DNA of 64,000 bases from Acheta domesticus (GCA_031308135.1 JAHLJT010009436.1:139708303-139772302); one strand, 5' to 3'. Positions 34,446-47,260 are shown, counted from the first letter of the stretch. The notes: generated from the letters alone by a model not told the origin. Made by a program: numbers and translations.

Positions 34446-36690
34446 AGGCATCTTCCTTGAGACGAGTCGGCGACGACGAAAATTACTTGCCTTTCAGGTT
34501 TCACGACAGAGTGGCGAAGGGGTAGTCTAGAAATTTAATGACTAGTTTGACATCCAACGGCAACTTTTCACATGTAGGGAATTTCACAGAATCGCATTTA
34601 GACTCAGGATGTCACTTCTGTGCATGAAGGTTGAAGAAGTTGCAAGTATTTTGTGTTGCACTTTATTTATTTATTTACGTCAAAAACAGTTAAAAACTGC
34701 GTAAGACGAGCTATGGGGAGAAGTGAATTTTGTGCACGTTTTCATAATTCTGTGGTCTCTATCCTAAACCATATTCTAGTCGAATTTTGAATACAGAAAA
34801 GAGAGTTTTTTTCGAGTTTTGTTGACAAAATATTCGCTCCTATATAATAAAATATATTTTCGAAGGTAAATTAGCTATAAATTCCTGCCCTGAACCCTCA
34901 TGTTTTTCATGAAAGAATAATACGTTTTGCCGCGATAATATGAAAAACGATAATTTGAATAACTATATTTCCCACTGAAATTCAGAAGACGTGCACAAAT
35001 AATGAAGTTACATTTATGTCCAGAGGCAAAACAAGGGACCATCTCAGCATTTGCTCAAGGATCAGGGAAACTGGACGAAAAACCTGATCGAGATGGGGGC
35101 CATCAACCCAGAAACTGTGGTACAATTCCTTGAAATTCCCAGAAAATTCCCAAAAACTGTGGTACACTTCCTTCCTTGCAGTAATTGTATAAAGTTAAAA
35201 AATAATATAGTTTTTAAATTATATTTTTCCTTAAATTAAGAGAGGCTTCATTTAGTACAAGAATTGTAATTGCAATTACTTTAATTTAAAATCATTACTT
35301 CATGAAATTATTACTTATGAACGGAAAGTTTTCTAAAAATGAAAGGTTTTCATTGTTAAGACTAGACGTGATTTTTCCCTTGAAAATACAAGTCCAAATT
35401 AAAACCCTTTTAGATGAAAACTTAAATTACGTATGATGTGACAGCATATTCCATCAATTAAAATGTAAGAAATACGTTTTTAGTATGAGACAGAGAAGTT
35501 AATTGCACGGATCTGCTATTCAGCAGAAAAAAGAAATGATAATAATTTCACAATTAGCTACAATAATGTTCCTTAGTTATCACTACTTGAACTTTCAGAT
35601 ATTAGGCATTTACATGAAGTACATACCTCAAATGTATTCTCATCTCTTATTTCGCACGAACAAGTGGATATTAAGCACGTTGATGTATAGTAACAGTAAT
35701 GTGCGTATTCTTCAATAATTGAACGAAAGTATCGAAAATAAGTTCACATCGTTCATGTAAAGTAATATGACCACGACTTATTCAATTCGTTTATTGTTTT
35801 CTCCATGAAAGACAATTATTGTATTCATTCTCTATTGGAAGAACGCCAGATTTCCTAAGGAAATAAAAATGATGGTCCGTTTGAGGCAATAATTCAATTA
35901 ATATTGATAATTTTAATTAGAAGAGAATCTATTTACTACATCTATAGGGAAAAGTATAAGTAGATTATTGTATGCATAGAAATCTAATGCTTTCAAAACG
36001 AAGAACGGTGTAGTTTTCCTCATAATATCGCCTCGTCTTTTGATCATTCTTTACGAGAATGAAGACACCAGCAGTATTATCTGAGTGTTTTTTCGTCTAA
36101 CAACCTTAGTCGTGCAAGTTGTTCAAGGCAAGAGGAAATGAGTCAAGCTATTGACGTAAAACATGAGAGACGTTAATATAAATATGTTTGAAGTAGTTAA
36201 ATATGTACTTTGTGAGGAAACTTCCAATCATGCGTCATTTGCAGGATGGGCAGGTATAGTTCAACGATTATTTTATGAATTATCTTCCTTCCCAGTTGAC
36301 ATAGGTCGTAGGGGCCTGCCCTTCCGCTTGATATCAGGTATAACCAATTTGGCTGGAATATACATTTCGTGTGTATTTTAAACTAATTATTACTTAGCAG
36401 GACCCGTACGATTAATTTGTAAGTTCACAGAAATGATAATTGATTTCTGGATTGATGACTGAGAAGAGTGTATTTAAAAGTAGTTACATTTTTACAATTC
36501 ATAATCAGCTGCAATGACATTCAGAATCTGTACTCTCTCATGTACTCTCAGAATCATGTACTGTTATCTTTTATAAGAATTATTATTTAATCGTTAGGTA
36601 TCCTCTTGTTCGTAACAGTTAAATGCGAAATATTTTTAACAGATTTGAAAATTCACAATAAAATCACTCGCTTAAATTTATTAGTTATAC
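34446..36690. other. AT-rich non-coding stretch
   Basis: A small internal direct repeat, AAACTGTGGTACAATTCC / AAACTGTGGTACACTTCC, lies near 35112 and 35154. The short frames (35503-35718, 36163-36381) have no motifs. Confidence 0.5.
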
Positions 36691-36691
36691 A

Positions 36692-36912
36692 TAGGGGCGC
36701 CTAGAGGAAACAAGGAGCTTAGGGCAGAAGATCCAAGGAGGGGTCCTTATTTCAAATAAAGGTTCCACTACACTAACAGAATTAACTTTTCCATCAAGCA
36801 GAAATGGCTTACAGCGGTTAATTTGAATTAGAAATAAACACATTTATTTAAATAAAAAAAAGGTGTCCCAATTAAGTCGGGGCCTGAAGCAAGATTTCCC
36901 AGATGCCCCTCC
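36692..36912. mobile_element. Possible short TIR element
   Basis: The left end AGGGGCGCCTAGAGGAA and the reverse complement of the right end AGGGGCATCTGGGAAA look like diverged terminal inverted repeats about 220 bp apart. No target duplication was found and no second copy exists in the window. Confidence 0.3.
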
Positions 36913-36929
36913 CCCTTCTGGAACATGGA

Positions 36930-37740
36930 GTTGAAGGTACACAAAAGATCCGAACCGTGAAAAATGTAACGTCTAATGTTGTTTATTATTTCGGCTTGGG
37001 AGTCATAATCCGAGGAATATAAGGGTAAAGCTCTGGGACCAACTGTTTCTAGATTTATACACAGTCACGTGTGAAGACACAGGCCGTCAAGCGAAATGTG
37101 TGTTGAGAATTGCTTTTGCGCCTGCCTGATTAGCCCCTTTTCTTCTTCGAAGAAGCCTAATATTTGAAAAGTTCGAAACAACGTTCGTTACCTGAACAAG
37201 AAATACATTTTTGTATTTATAATTTGTTAAGCTTTGCTAAGATTGATTGGTTAGCTGTGAATTCGCAAAAGGAATTATATTATATACGATATTGAGCATG
37301 GTACGATTTTCATCTGTAGCATGATTCATTATTCGACTTGACTATTAACTCGATTACATTTCTAGGAATAGAAAAGCAGAAAGGAGTTCATCAATTTCAA
37401 AACTATGCTTCTAACTGTGCGTTCGCCATGTGCAGTGAAGGAGTTGTTTGGGGACAAAATCTCTCTTCACCTCTGCGCCATCCGAGACTTGGCTAATGCG
37501 TTGGAGGCAGCGGTTCCCTGCTCATCGAGTTATCACACAGTTTCCCCGACTTTCAGCTCCCGGAAGGCGTTCTCAAACAAAGCCTTCAGATTTCAGGGTA
37601 TTGACTTCATTGAGGTAAAAATCCGGTCTCGCCACTCCCGCAGTGAGCGATGAGGGATTCGGAGGGATGAGAGATTTGAATTGAATTATTCTGAAATTAG
37701 TTCATCTCGCGATATCGAGCCGCGGAAATCACCTCGGCTC
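36930..37740. other. Non-coding stretch
   Basis: Mostly AT-rich. The 82-codon frame at 37405-37653 lacks motifs. Confidence 0.45.
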
Positions 37741-37759
37741 TGCACGCCACGCCGTTATT

Positions 37760-38215
37760 GCGTTGGGGCTGTCACCCTCGCTGCCGACCCTTTGCTGTGC
37801 TCGTTGCCGCTGCCGCCGCCGGCGCTCCCACCTCCCGCTGCCGCCCCCACCACCGCCCTTGCTGTCCCCAGCATTACCGCCCTCGCTGCCGCCTCAGTAC
37901 CCGCCTGCACAACAGCCACGGCCGCCGTCCCTTCTATCGGCACCTCTACTTCCACCGCTACCAGTCCTGCTGCCACCACCGCCGCCGCCCCCGCTGCCGC
38001 CACCGCTGCTGCCCCCGTTGCCGCCCCCGCCGCCGCCCTCGCCGCCGCCCCCGCCGCCGCCCCCGCCGCCGCCCCCGCTGCCGCCCCCGCCACCGCCCCC
38101 GCTGCCGCCCCCGCTGCCGCCCCCGCTGCCGCCCCCGCTGCCGCCACAGCTGCCGCCACCGCTGCCGCCACCGCTGCCGCCACCGCTGCCGCCACCGCCG
38201 CTATCCCCGTCCCGA
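37760..38215 (+). repeat. GCCGCC/CCCGCTGCC triplet and hexanucleotide tract
   Basis: Dense GCCGCCCCCGCTGCC-type units from about 37975 to 38200, with less regular triplets before. It reads as poly-Ala, poly-Pro or Arg-Pro-Arg-Cys on plus and poly-Gly or poly-Ala on minus. All three plus frames stay open for 150-200 codons because the repeat lacks stops, so open length is not evidence for a gene. Confidence 0.85.
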
Positions 38216-38229
38216 TAATACTCTCTGCT

Positions 38230-39165
38230 ACCCCCTCCCGATTTCGAGGAACCGTTCCCTCGTTCCATTGTCATTAGCCGCAAGTACTAACTGCTACTGT
38301 TCGGTGAACAATCCCAGACTGCTGCTACTGTCACTATTGTGTCAGTACGAGCACTAGAGACTAGAATCATCCTATCAATACTATCATAATCATTTTTCTG
38401 GCTATCCTCTAATAAAATCGTCACCAATATCTTCACAAACCATACATTGCAATGCAACTTGTGGAACTTCATTATCTTCATCAAAGGAACTTCATTACTT
38501 TTGCATAAGATATACAGAACAACAATTACTCTACATTTTGATATCTACGACTATCATAGCCTCTAACTGGTTCAGAAAAAAATTCAAAAATCGCTGAGAA
38601 AATTATCTTTTTCTAAAAAATACACTACCATCATCACAAAAAATTTCAACGAACTCATACAGAAAAATCTACAAAATCAATTCGTTTCTTTGATGGAATT
38701 ACTTGAAAGATAATTTTAGTTTCAATTTCTGGTTAGAAGTGAAACAGTTTGTTTTAAAACAATATTTTTCGATATAAAACCCGACATTAAACACGAGGGT
38801 GTGATCAAACATCGTGATAGACTAATTATTGAATTATAACTTTATATCTTCTGAATATATTTAAAACATTTTTCATTGCAGCAATTGATGTTTCAATACT
38901 TGATCGCAAAAGGTAAATGATGGAATCAATGAAATTGTGTATTTCTAGGATTTAATTTCGTAGTACATGCTGAAATGATAGAATAAAATGAAAAGTAGTT
39001 AAATATAATTTACATCAATTAGTGTCAGGTGAATGAACAAAAACTGCCTACTGCTGAAAAGAAGCAACAATATATATCATATTTCTAAAGTCACATGCTT
39101 TTGGTACCAATGAAGAAAGACCTGCGAAAAATATCGGTTGGGAACCTACCTCTGACAATATTCGG
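38230..39165. other. AT-rich non-coding stretch
   Basis: No feature recognised. Confidence 0.5.
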
Positions 39166-39169
39166 CTGC

Positions 39170-39490
39170 TGCCACCGCCACCGACATCGCCTCGGGGCAG
39201 AGAAATATAGGATTTCAAAAGTGTGCGCCTCTCGCCTTCGTCTTGCCCCTCCGGGTCTGCCGCCGGCCCCTCCTCAACCCCTCCCCTCCCCAACACCGCC
39301 CCCCTCCGCGCACCACGCCCACCCGACCGCAGCGGCCGTCGCCCTTCGCGCAGGACTTTTCTCCTCCTTTCTCGCCCTCTTTCTTCTCTCCCTGGAGGTC
39401 TTAACGCGCAGTCGAGCGTATTGCCGCCAAGCTCAGGGGAGACCAAACGTTTATTGCGGCTCAAGTCCCTCGCGCCAACCCGCTTGAATA
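39170..39490. other. GC-rich island, pyrimidine-biased
   Basis: CpG-containing island with CCCCTCC-type runs. Frames on both strands are Pro/Ser/Arg-rich without domains. Confidence 0.5.
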
Positions 39491-40745
39491 CCCTCGGCGT
39501 CTTACTATATTGAAAACTGTTTACGAAATGGATCAAGAATTTAATCAAAACACTTGCGCCGTGTTATTGGGTGGTTTAAACGTGGCGTAATTGAGCGGTG
39601 CCTGCTGGACTCGTCTTGAGGCGTCTGGGGAATGAGGGAAATTCGGTGGCGAAGTCCTGGAGGCCCATTCCGACGAAGAATGGGATCGTAAAGTTGCTTA
39701 AAACGCATCTAGTCACACAAGGCACCGTGGATGAGGTCCAAATACAGCCAAACCAACAGTGCGAAAGGAATGTTCTCGGCTGTATATTTCTCTCTAGACA
39801 GCCTCTTGTTTCTCCACAAAGAAATAGTACTTTACTTAGGAATGTTCACTGACGGATACATGGTTCTTTTACTTTTTGCTTTCCGGAACCTGTAATTTAT
39901 TAGTATGATGAATTTTCTGCTCGTTTTCTGTTAAAACTCAGTAATTGAAACTACGCCGCTTTCTATTCTCGTAGAAAAACAGGTAGTCAATTACTATAAC
40001 AGGTGTCACTCTGCCCTTTCCACAACTTAAAATTGTTTTCATTGCTACATACATCATTAAGACTATTCATCACCTATACGAAGATCAATCAGAATGAATA
40101 TTAACAAAACGTCATCATCTTATTTACATCCAGTCGTTTTTGTCCTTTTTAGATAAGTCACTTACAACTACTGCAGGATACAATCGCAACCTAATTAATT
40201 CCTTTGATTTTGTTCTTCTTTTTCATACTAAGAATCTTTACCGATTTCGGGCGCATCAATGCCAGTAGCCTGGGACCTTGATAAATCAAACATGCCAAGA
40301 CCACGCACAAATATCAGACAAATATCTATTATTTCGCGAAAACGATGTTCAAAATAACTACTAAATAACTAAACTAAATACTAAATAGGTAACTAAATAA
40401 GTGTATATTTTCGAGGTAGCAGTACGTGTATCTGCAATTTTAAATCAGTACCTTCACACTAGGTATGCGACATAGCCAACAAAACATATATGTCTGGAAG
40501 CAACAAAGTTAATACACATTTCCCCTAAGCCATCAATGGCTTTGAACATCCATTCATTTAAAATTGGTGTAGTCACCTCTAACATTATTGTTCGCGCGAG
40601 GAAAAATGAATTTTACAGAGGGCATTTATATTAATTTATTGAATTTACCTAACACAAAAAGGTATAAAATAAGAACAATTTACCGTTTGGTTTCTATTAT
40701 TATGATATTTTGCAAACATAAAAACATAAAAACATCGAAGGCGAA
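39490..40745. other. AT-rich non-coding stretch
   Basis: Holds an ACTAAATA-type short repeat near 40349-40400. No gene recognised, including the 84-codon frame at 39598-39852. Confidence 0.45.
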
Positions 40746-40754
40746 AAAAAGGGA

Positions 40755-40870
40755 GCACAAACATCGATGTTTAAAAAAACCGACTTCAATAAAACGATTT
40801 ATTTACGATACGAATAAAACGATCGACAATATTTCGGAAATATCGATATCTATGCCACATCTTTCCTTCG
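40755..40870 (+). mobile_element. Fragment related to the ACATCGATGT element
   Basis: ACATCGATGTTTAAAAAAAC followed by CGACTTCAATAAAACG resembles the right portion of the element at 47261-47808 (ACATCGATGTCCAAAAAAAT...). One perfect ACATCGATGT and several ATCGATA/CGATCG variants remain. No ends were identified. Confidence 0.4.
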
Positions 40871-40894
40871 CTGTCGGGTGTGGAGTAGATTGAT

Positions 40895-41230
40895 TTGCCG
40901 TCGCGTATGAAGCCGTCTGTTTCTAAAAGCCTCCGCGGGGTGCATGCGGGCGCGTTCCATCTGCCAGGCGCGCTCGATGACGCGGTGTTGTTCGGCGCGA
41001 ACGGCGTGGAGGGGTGTGGGGTGGAGCGGCGTGGCGTGGAGGCGGCGCAACGCCAGCGATGCGATCGGGCGGATCCATTCGGAGCGCGAGGGCGGCGGAC
41101 GCGCCGCGCCGCGCCGCGCCGGCCGGCCGGCCGAGGACAATCGAGAGTCAACGCGCGCAGCTAATTGTGCGTCTGCTCGGAAGCCGGCTTACTTTCGCGC
41201 TTAGCCACGCCACACCTCGCCCCCTTCCTC
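40895..41230. other. GC-rich CpG island
   Basis: CpG-rich island with GTGGAGCGGCGTGGCGTGGA-type repeats (about 41005-41045) and GCCGCGCCGCGCCGGCCGGC near 41105-41130. Overlapping frames on both strands are Arg/Ala-rich. Confidence 0.5.
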
Positions 41231-41289
41231 GTCCGGAATATGCTCACGCCGCTTGTTTGTTTCAGATCCGCCCGCGCGATCTCGCGTTG

Positions 41290-41520
41290 GGAGACGTATG
41301 TGCGAGTGTGTGCATGTGTGTGCGTGTGTGATGTGAGTGGTGTGAGAATGGGCGAGCGTGTGCGAACATGCACATGCGTGTGCGTCTGCGCACACGCCTA
41401 TGTGTTCGCGTAAATGTGTGTTTGTGCGTACTTGGGCGCATTTGTTTATGTGTGTGTGTGAGAGAGGGAGAGAGATAAAAAAGGTGGAGAGAAAGAGAGA
41501 GGGAAGAGAGAGCACGAGCG
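41290..41520 (+). repeat. GT/GTGC-rich then GAGA microsatellite
   Basis: Alternating purine-pyrimidine GTGTGTGC sequence (about 41297-41460), potentially Z-forming, is followed by a GAGAGAGG tract (41459-41516). The His/Thr-rich and Cys/Val-rich frames here are translations of the repeat. Confidence 0.85.
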
Positions 41521-41659
41521 TATTTCTCTCTATGTTTGCGACTTCCTATGGGAGTGGAAGTGCGCACATGTTCATACCTCGTTGCAACTCTACATCAATG
41601 CACATCTCGATGGTGTCCAATCCGATTGTTCTGGACGGCTTAAGCCATCGGCGTTGTAC

Positions 41660-42560
41660 GTGATTTCACGTCCCAACTCGTATTCACGGGGAAGATTAAA
41701 GAATTGTACGTCTAAATAGAAATTATATCGTTGGTTTTTCTACAATATGTCTATTTATCTTCTTACAGATTCTGTTTTCATTAACTTTCAAACAATTTTT
41801 AATAGTCGAAATATTATGATACAAAGAGTAAAGATCAAGTTCAAATGCCAATATTTATCAATCAATTAATCATGTATATTTACAGGATAAACATCCCTTA
41901 CATTACTAATTTTATACCAAAAATATTATTACAAGTAAAAATTACGATATATTCATAATTCAACATCTTGTAGTAATTGATAGTACTTAATTTTGTTCCA
42001 AAAAAGTTTATAGTTATGGAAAATGTCTGTAAATCTAGAAATGCAATTACCCAATTGTTAGTACAGTTTTAAAATAAATTGGTGTGGGAATATGCCACAG
42101 CAAATAATTCGAAATTTCTTATAATTCTCTTCGATATGTGAAAATTTATTTCCGTTTCTGTGCAAAGGGATAAAAAAATTCGATAATTTTAAGAACAATT
42201 AGATCTTTTCTATTTGTCTTGAGCCATTTTTACTTTCTCGCCTTACTATGCAAGTTCCTAAGATGTTGAAAAGATAATATTTAAATCTTGCGTACTCTCT
42301 TTTAACACGTGTAGTACATTCTACTAGCAAACTTTTTGTTCTATTTAAAGTGTATTACTGATTGTACAACAAGGACATTGAATGCAATTGAATTTAATAC
42401 ATGTTGAATTCCACCCCTTTTAGTGACGTGAATAGACGTTGAAACAACCCCTTTTTTCACTGAATTGTCTAGTTGCAATACCAGTTTTATAATCAGTTAT
42501 TTATAAAAGGATTAAATTAATTCTATAAATGAGTGTTTTTCACATTCCTAAAAGAACCAT
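41660..42560. other. AT-rich non-coding stretch
   Basis: No feature recognised. Confidence 0.5.
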
Positions 42561-42572
42561 TGTTTAAAAATG

Positions 42573-43195
42573 TCACTCACCAGCACAGAATGAACAGCTG
42601 CATTGTCCATTACATAAAGGATGTTTCTGACAATCGAGATATAAATTTTTCATACACTTCTGAAACACCTTTGCTGTAATAGTTCCATAATATTCAACTA
42701 CTTCTTTTGACTTTGTGGGAAATAATTCTGCGTCTTCAATGAAACCGTATGTATGTAAGAATATACCTTTGCCATTCGTGTTAACTTTGCTCAAGCAGTA
42801 CTCTCTACTACATCTTGTCATGGCCAAGAGGACAAACCTAAAGGTAGATTGTTGCGTAATATCTAAAATGATAAATCGAAATAAAACGACATTAAACCAC
42901 GGTGTATGAGCTGCAAGCTGTCAAGCAGTATTCATCATACAAGGAAGTCATTACACACGTTCCAATTTCCCAAATAGATTTGAGTACATACAAATCATGC
43001 CTTCTTCATTCACGTATTTGTTGCATTTCATAACTTTCAATCGTAAATAATTTAGTAGATATTTTTGCTTCCATATCTTATCCAAAAATACAAATTCCAT
43101 TCCTTCTTCCTTCAGTTTCAAACATTCTATCACAAAATAGAATCTTGAAAATGCAACATTATTTCTTTTCAAAGTGCTCCACCATTGTTCGTTTT
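42573..43195 (-). pseudogene. Broken cysteine-rich reading frame, origin unknown
   Basis: Two coding-like open segments lie in tandem on the minus strand. The upstream one (43172 to 42951, 73 codons from a TTG) contains FSRFYFVIECLKLKEEGMEF. The downstream one (stop-to-stop from about 42927, ATG at 42827, ending 42573) ends in a Cys cluster, CQKHPLCNGQCSCSFCAGE, just before TGA. Unlike nearby frames they have balanced amino-acid composition. They are in different frames. The gap of about 80-120 nt could be a small intron (GTAATG donor, CTTTAG acceptor possible) or the result of frameshifts, and a further frame break seems present near the upstream start. There is also a GTGAGT directly after the Cys cluster. 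It could be an exon pair, a gene fossil or an old viral or transposon insertion. No family was recognised. Confidence 0.35.
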
Positions 43196-43199
43196 ATTC

Positions 43200-43580
43200 C
43201 ACTTAAAATCCAAGTCATTAATCAGAAAAGACAAGAAGAAGTCGGCAAAAGGGCGGCAAACAAACGCAATTGCTGTTAGCTGAACCTCTCTTTCTTGTAG
43301 TGAATTCTCCTAATTTTAACGGAATACTCTTCTCGTAAAATATTTACAAAAAAAGTTACCCAGAACAATTTCAGAATACTTCAACCACATTCTGTCACTA
43401 TTATAAAATAGTTTTCATTGAACTTTCTGCTTTGCGGGAATGACAATTCAGTAGGTTGTTCAACCGCTCCAAGACAAATTAGCCAACGTTCGTGAAATGC
43501 AAGCGAATCATTTCTGCGAGTTAATCACCTACCAGGCCCCCTGGAACGATCCCTTAGGATTGGCAACAATAAAAAAATCG
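43200..43580. other. Non-coding stretch
   Basis: No feature recognised between the broken frame and the family A repeats. Confidence 0.45.
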
Positions 43581-43599
43581 GACACATGACTGAACGGTC

Positions 43600-43770
43600 T
43601 GTACCGTCTCTCCATCTGCGGTCCACGCTAGCGCCTAACCGTTCAGAAGATTTGCTCCAAAACTGATATTCTTTGACCGATCTGAACGAACTCGAAACTT
43701 CGCTAGTTTGAATCGTATATTAGGATTTTGGAGGTACTTTACATGAAGTATCAATCACATATACAGACTT
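43600..43770 (+). repeat. Interspersed repeat family A, copy
   Basis: Contains CCACGCTAGCGCCTAACCGT and, about 115 bp later, GGAGGTACTTTACATGAAG. The same pair of blocks occurs at 44035-44165 and, inverted, at 6388-6560. Confidence 0.55.
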
Positions 43771-44019
43771 TTCTGTAAGTGGTTCCAATTTTTTACTTTC
43801 TTACACTTACTTCATTAGAAGAGAAAATATTGTAATCGTGTGCCGGAGAACGGCATGTTTTTGGCACAAAACACTTTTTACCGGGACTGGTACTGAAAAA
43901 GTGGATAAATCGTGTTCCTACATAAAGTAAATTACTTCTAATATTTTGTGTATTTTGTGCAGTCAAACTCCAAGTTTTGTGGGTACTTGACACCAAAAAA
44001 TTTATTGACGGCAAAACGA

Positions 44020-44185
44020 CAGGTCTGTGCGCCTGTGGTCAACGCTAGTGCCTAAACCACTCAACCAATTTTCTTCCATATTGATATTCCCCGATTGATT
44101 GAAATGGCCTCAACACTGCGAGTATGAAACGATTGTTTTGATTTTGGGGGTACTATAAATGAAGCCCTAACAACATTTTCAAAAT
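44020..44185 (+). repeat. Interspersed repeat family A, copy
   Basis: Contains TCAACGCTAGTGCCTAAACC, then a GATATTCCCCGATTGATTGA block and GGGGGTACTATAAATGAAGC. It is in direct orientation, about 420 bp from the copy at 43600, so the two may belong to one larger duplicated element. Confidence 0.55.
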
Positions 44186-44384
44186 TTTCCCAAAAAATGT
44201 TTCAAATTTCTTTATTAGACGTTGTCCTCGGATAGCATAAAAACGCTTGAGAGAATGACGAAGGTCACAGTTTCGTTGTATTTCCTGATATTTCGGAAAA
44301 TGAAAAATTCAATTGTTTTTCGGCGTCTTTAGACAACTGCAATTTTAAGATTAGATTTTTTTTCTGAAAGACATTAGTTTTTCA

Positions 44385-44495
44385 AGACAGATATTGAAGT
44401 AAGGTCATGTACAATTTCCTAAGTTGAACATGTTTTCATGTATTTTGTGTTGTCATGTATTTTGTCATGTACATTGTTTTCATGTATTTTTGTGT
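44385..44495 (+). repeat. CATGTATTTTGT short direct repeats
   Basis: CATGTATTTTGT-type words occur four times with irregular spacing, within a longer AT-rich region whose GTCATGTACAATTT word recurs in diverged form near 44721. Confidence 0.5.
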
Positions 44496-44499
44496 GAAA

Positions 44500-46900
44500 T
44501 ATAGGCAATTTTTAATTTAAACATTTTTTTCTCAACAACAGCTCCAATTTTTTTCTTTATATTTCCCCTTCGTAAACGAAGTTAAAATAATTGACGCTGG
44601 ACTCATTTCCGGTGGACTCCCTGTAGAAAATCGCAAAAATTTAATATTTCAAAACTACAAAATAGAAAATACAGGTTTTATCCTTAAACAAAATCTGTAC
44701 TAAAAGTCATTTCTTTAACAATGTCACGTACAATTTTTTGAAAAAACGAGTAGTTTTCCAGTAATTTGTGCTTGAAATTTATACATTTGAAACATATGAA
44801 ATGTAGGATAATAGCAATCACCGTTCAACAATGGATCATGACGTACAGTTAAATGAAGATTAAGATAATTTTAAAAACAATATTTAATAGCGAATTGTTG
44901 CAATTATATATTCCATTTAACTGGTATAAATTGCTGTAGCCAGTATATTCAGCAACAGTTTTAGTAGATCTTTGAATCATGATTCCTTGAATCTGCAAAA
45001 CAAAGTATTACCGCATATTCATAATTATTCTATTGAATCCCGGAATGATTGAAATCACCCACAAAAATGACTGACAAACACTGAACAATCGAACAATGAC
45101 AAGGCACTGAATCAAGAATTACAAATTGAAGGGTATGGTATAGAAAAAACAATTTTTACTCATAATATTTTCAGTTCAAAGGCAATAGGGTACCCAATTA
45201 GGTAATTTAGAAAGTAAGTGGTAGAGGAAATTGGAAACATAAATTTCACGTTCACGAAAAATCAGAAATGTAGATCGATGGAAAAATTTTTAAATGGAAT
45301 CATTTTTAAATAAAATCGTTGATAGAGAACATTTGTGTTCTCATTCAAACGCAGGTTACAACAGCCCTGGAATATGCCTACCTACTCGCACGTATGTGGC
45401 ACTTCAATGTAATCTGAAATTGAGTTCTGGACGTCGTTTTAATAAACGAACGTAGGGGAGAAAGGAAAGCATAGTACACTTCCACCAAAAAATATGGGTG
45501 CGAGGGGAGCAGAAACTGTTTTGTTTCCCCTGCGTTGATTGTGATCATTACATAAATTTTCCTGCAGAGTTCATCCCTATAACGGCCACATCGCAAGGCG
45601 CCCTACGGAATCAACAAGGGAGCGATCGTCGATAAGCTCTGCTCATCCCGTTGGAAGAAATCAAGATACCCTGCAAGTTGAAAACACGAACCTTCTGTCT
45701 TCTCGGTAATTCACAATGGTGCGTGAATGGAACAATATTTGGAGATTACACGAATGAATGGCAAGTTCTTCATGTATCAACAAAAGAAACTTTTGGCCTG
45801 AAACTCAATCGGAGCATCTGGTTATCATTATACAGGTTAAGAACCGGTCGCGATAGATGCACCAAATGTCGTTTCCACTGGTGCTTGTAACTATCTTCTC
45901 GGAGTAATTGTAGTGCCGTTGCACCGGATTATATCGATACGATCGTAAACGATCGAAAGCTTTCACATGCTGAAGGGGAGCAGCCTGACCCCTTTGACGT
46001 ACCATAGAAACTGGTTCATTGCTATGAGGAAGAGAACCTAAATTAATGGTTTTATCGAGTGATGAGAGATTATTTGGCGCTTGTTACATATTTTTCATAA
46101 GTTTCATTGTTTAGCAATGCATTTTTGGAAGCTGTAATTGAGAAGATGTAAAAGCTAAAGATGCCTTTCGTTCATGTGAGATTTCGTAATTGAAATTCGT
46201 TTTGAATTTCATAAGAGGAAAAACTGGATTAATATTAGTTGACTCCAGTGATGTGCTCTTAGAAACTAAACAAAATCAGTCTTACAGCTAATGAAATGGT
46301 GATCTTAATTTATCTACGACCTACCAAAAACAAAATATCAATTCATCGCATCAACGAATGAAAATGCAAATTGTGTGCGGCGAAAATAAAAATCCCGGAG
46401 GAAGAAACGAACACTTTTTTTGTTGCAAAAAATTGCAGAATTACGAAGAATAAATTCGAACGTATATAAACGTTCATTTTCTCTCCTCTGAGCACATCTT
46501 TACTTCTGTTTTTTGCATCACTTTCTCTAACATACGTTCAGAAAAACTATTTTCTGAAGTGTCCTTACATTCTCCTATGCTATGATACAATAATAATTAT
46601 CGTTTACACTCATTAGATAGTTTCCCATTTCGAACAGAATAATTGAAATAATTTTAAAAAGTTTGAGGCAATGTTTAACCACTAAAATGGGAAGTATCCA
46701 AAACAAGGGTGTCATATGAGGTCGCGAGGCACAGAAAAAAGCGTTTGGTTTTTAATTTTTTGTATTAATTTCATGTATTTTGACTATCAAGGCATGGCTT
46801 GAGATGTGCACAAGGCATGTTTATTTAAACACACAAACCATTCTATCTGATGGGATTAACCCATAAATCTTCGAAACATCACAGAGTAGGCAAATGTTAT
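44500..46900. other. AT-rich non-coding stretch
   Basis: No recognised gene. The 79-codon frame at 45651-45890 has balanced composition and four Cys near its C-terminus, but no known motif and no supporting signals. Confidence 0.4.
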
Positions 46901-46989
46901 AAACTCAAACCATGTTCAATGCAAAACAAACAAAAACAAATAACAGAAGGTGTTGTCACAATAAAAAAAAATTAAGAATAGTCAATTAT

Positions 46990-47260
46990 TTTCCAATTGG
47001 GTCGAACCAAACCGACAGCTTTCCCTGCCCTGCATCCTCGATGTTTACCAGTTGTTCCCATGGCCTGGGAGACGGCGTTCCTCCGCAAGCCACGCAGTCC
47101 GCCACGCAGAAATCGCACCGCTACCCCACCACGCAGCACTGCGAGGCCTGCGAAGTGTGCATCCCTGGCCAAGGGGACCTTTAGTGTGTCGCGGGGGCGG
47201 GCAGGCGGCACAGGCGGGCTCGCGCAAAAAGCAAGGCGGTCCGCGGGGCCTCCGCTGCAC
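46990..47260. other. GC-rich patch
   Basis: GC-richer block with four overlapping short frames on both strands, none with a domain. It ends exactly where the ACATCGATGT element begins (47261). Confidence 0.45.

Noticed and set aside
37681..38357. Three overlapping plus-strand ORFs of 150-199 codons
   Set aside because: They are open only because the GCC/CCG repeat lacks stop codons in every frame. The composition is purely Ala, Pro or Arg.
41262..41567. His/Thr-rich ORFs
   Set aside because: Translations of the GT microsatellite.
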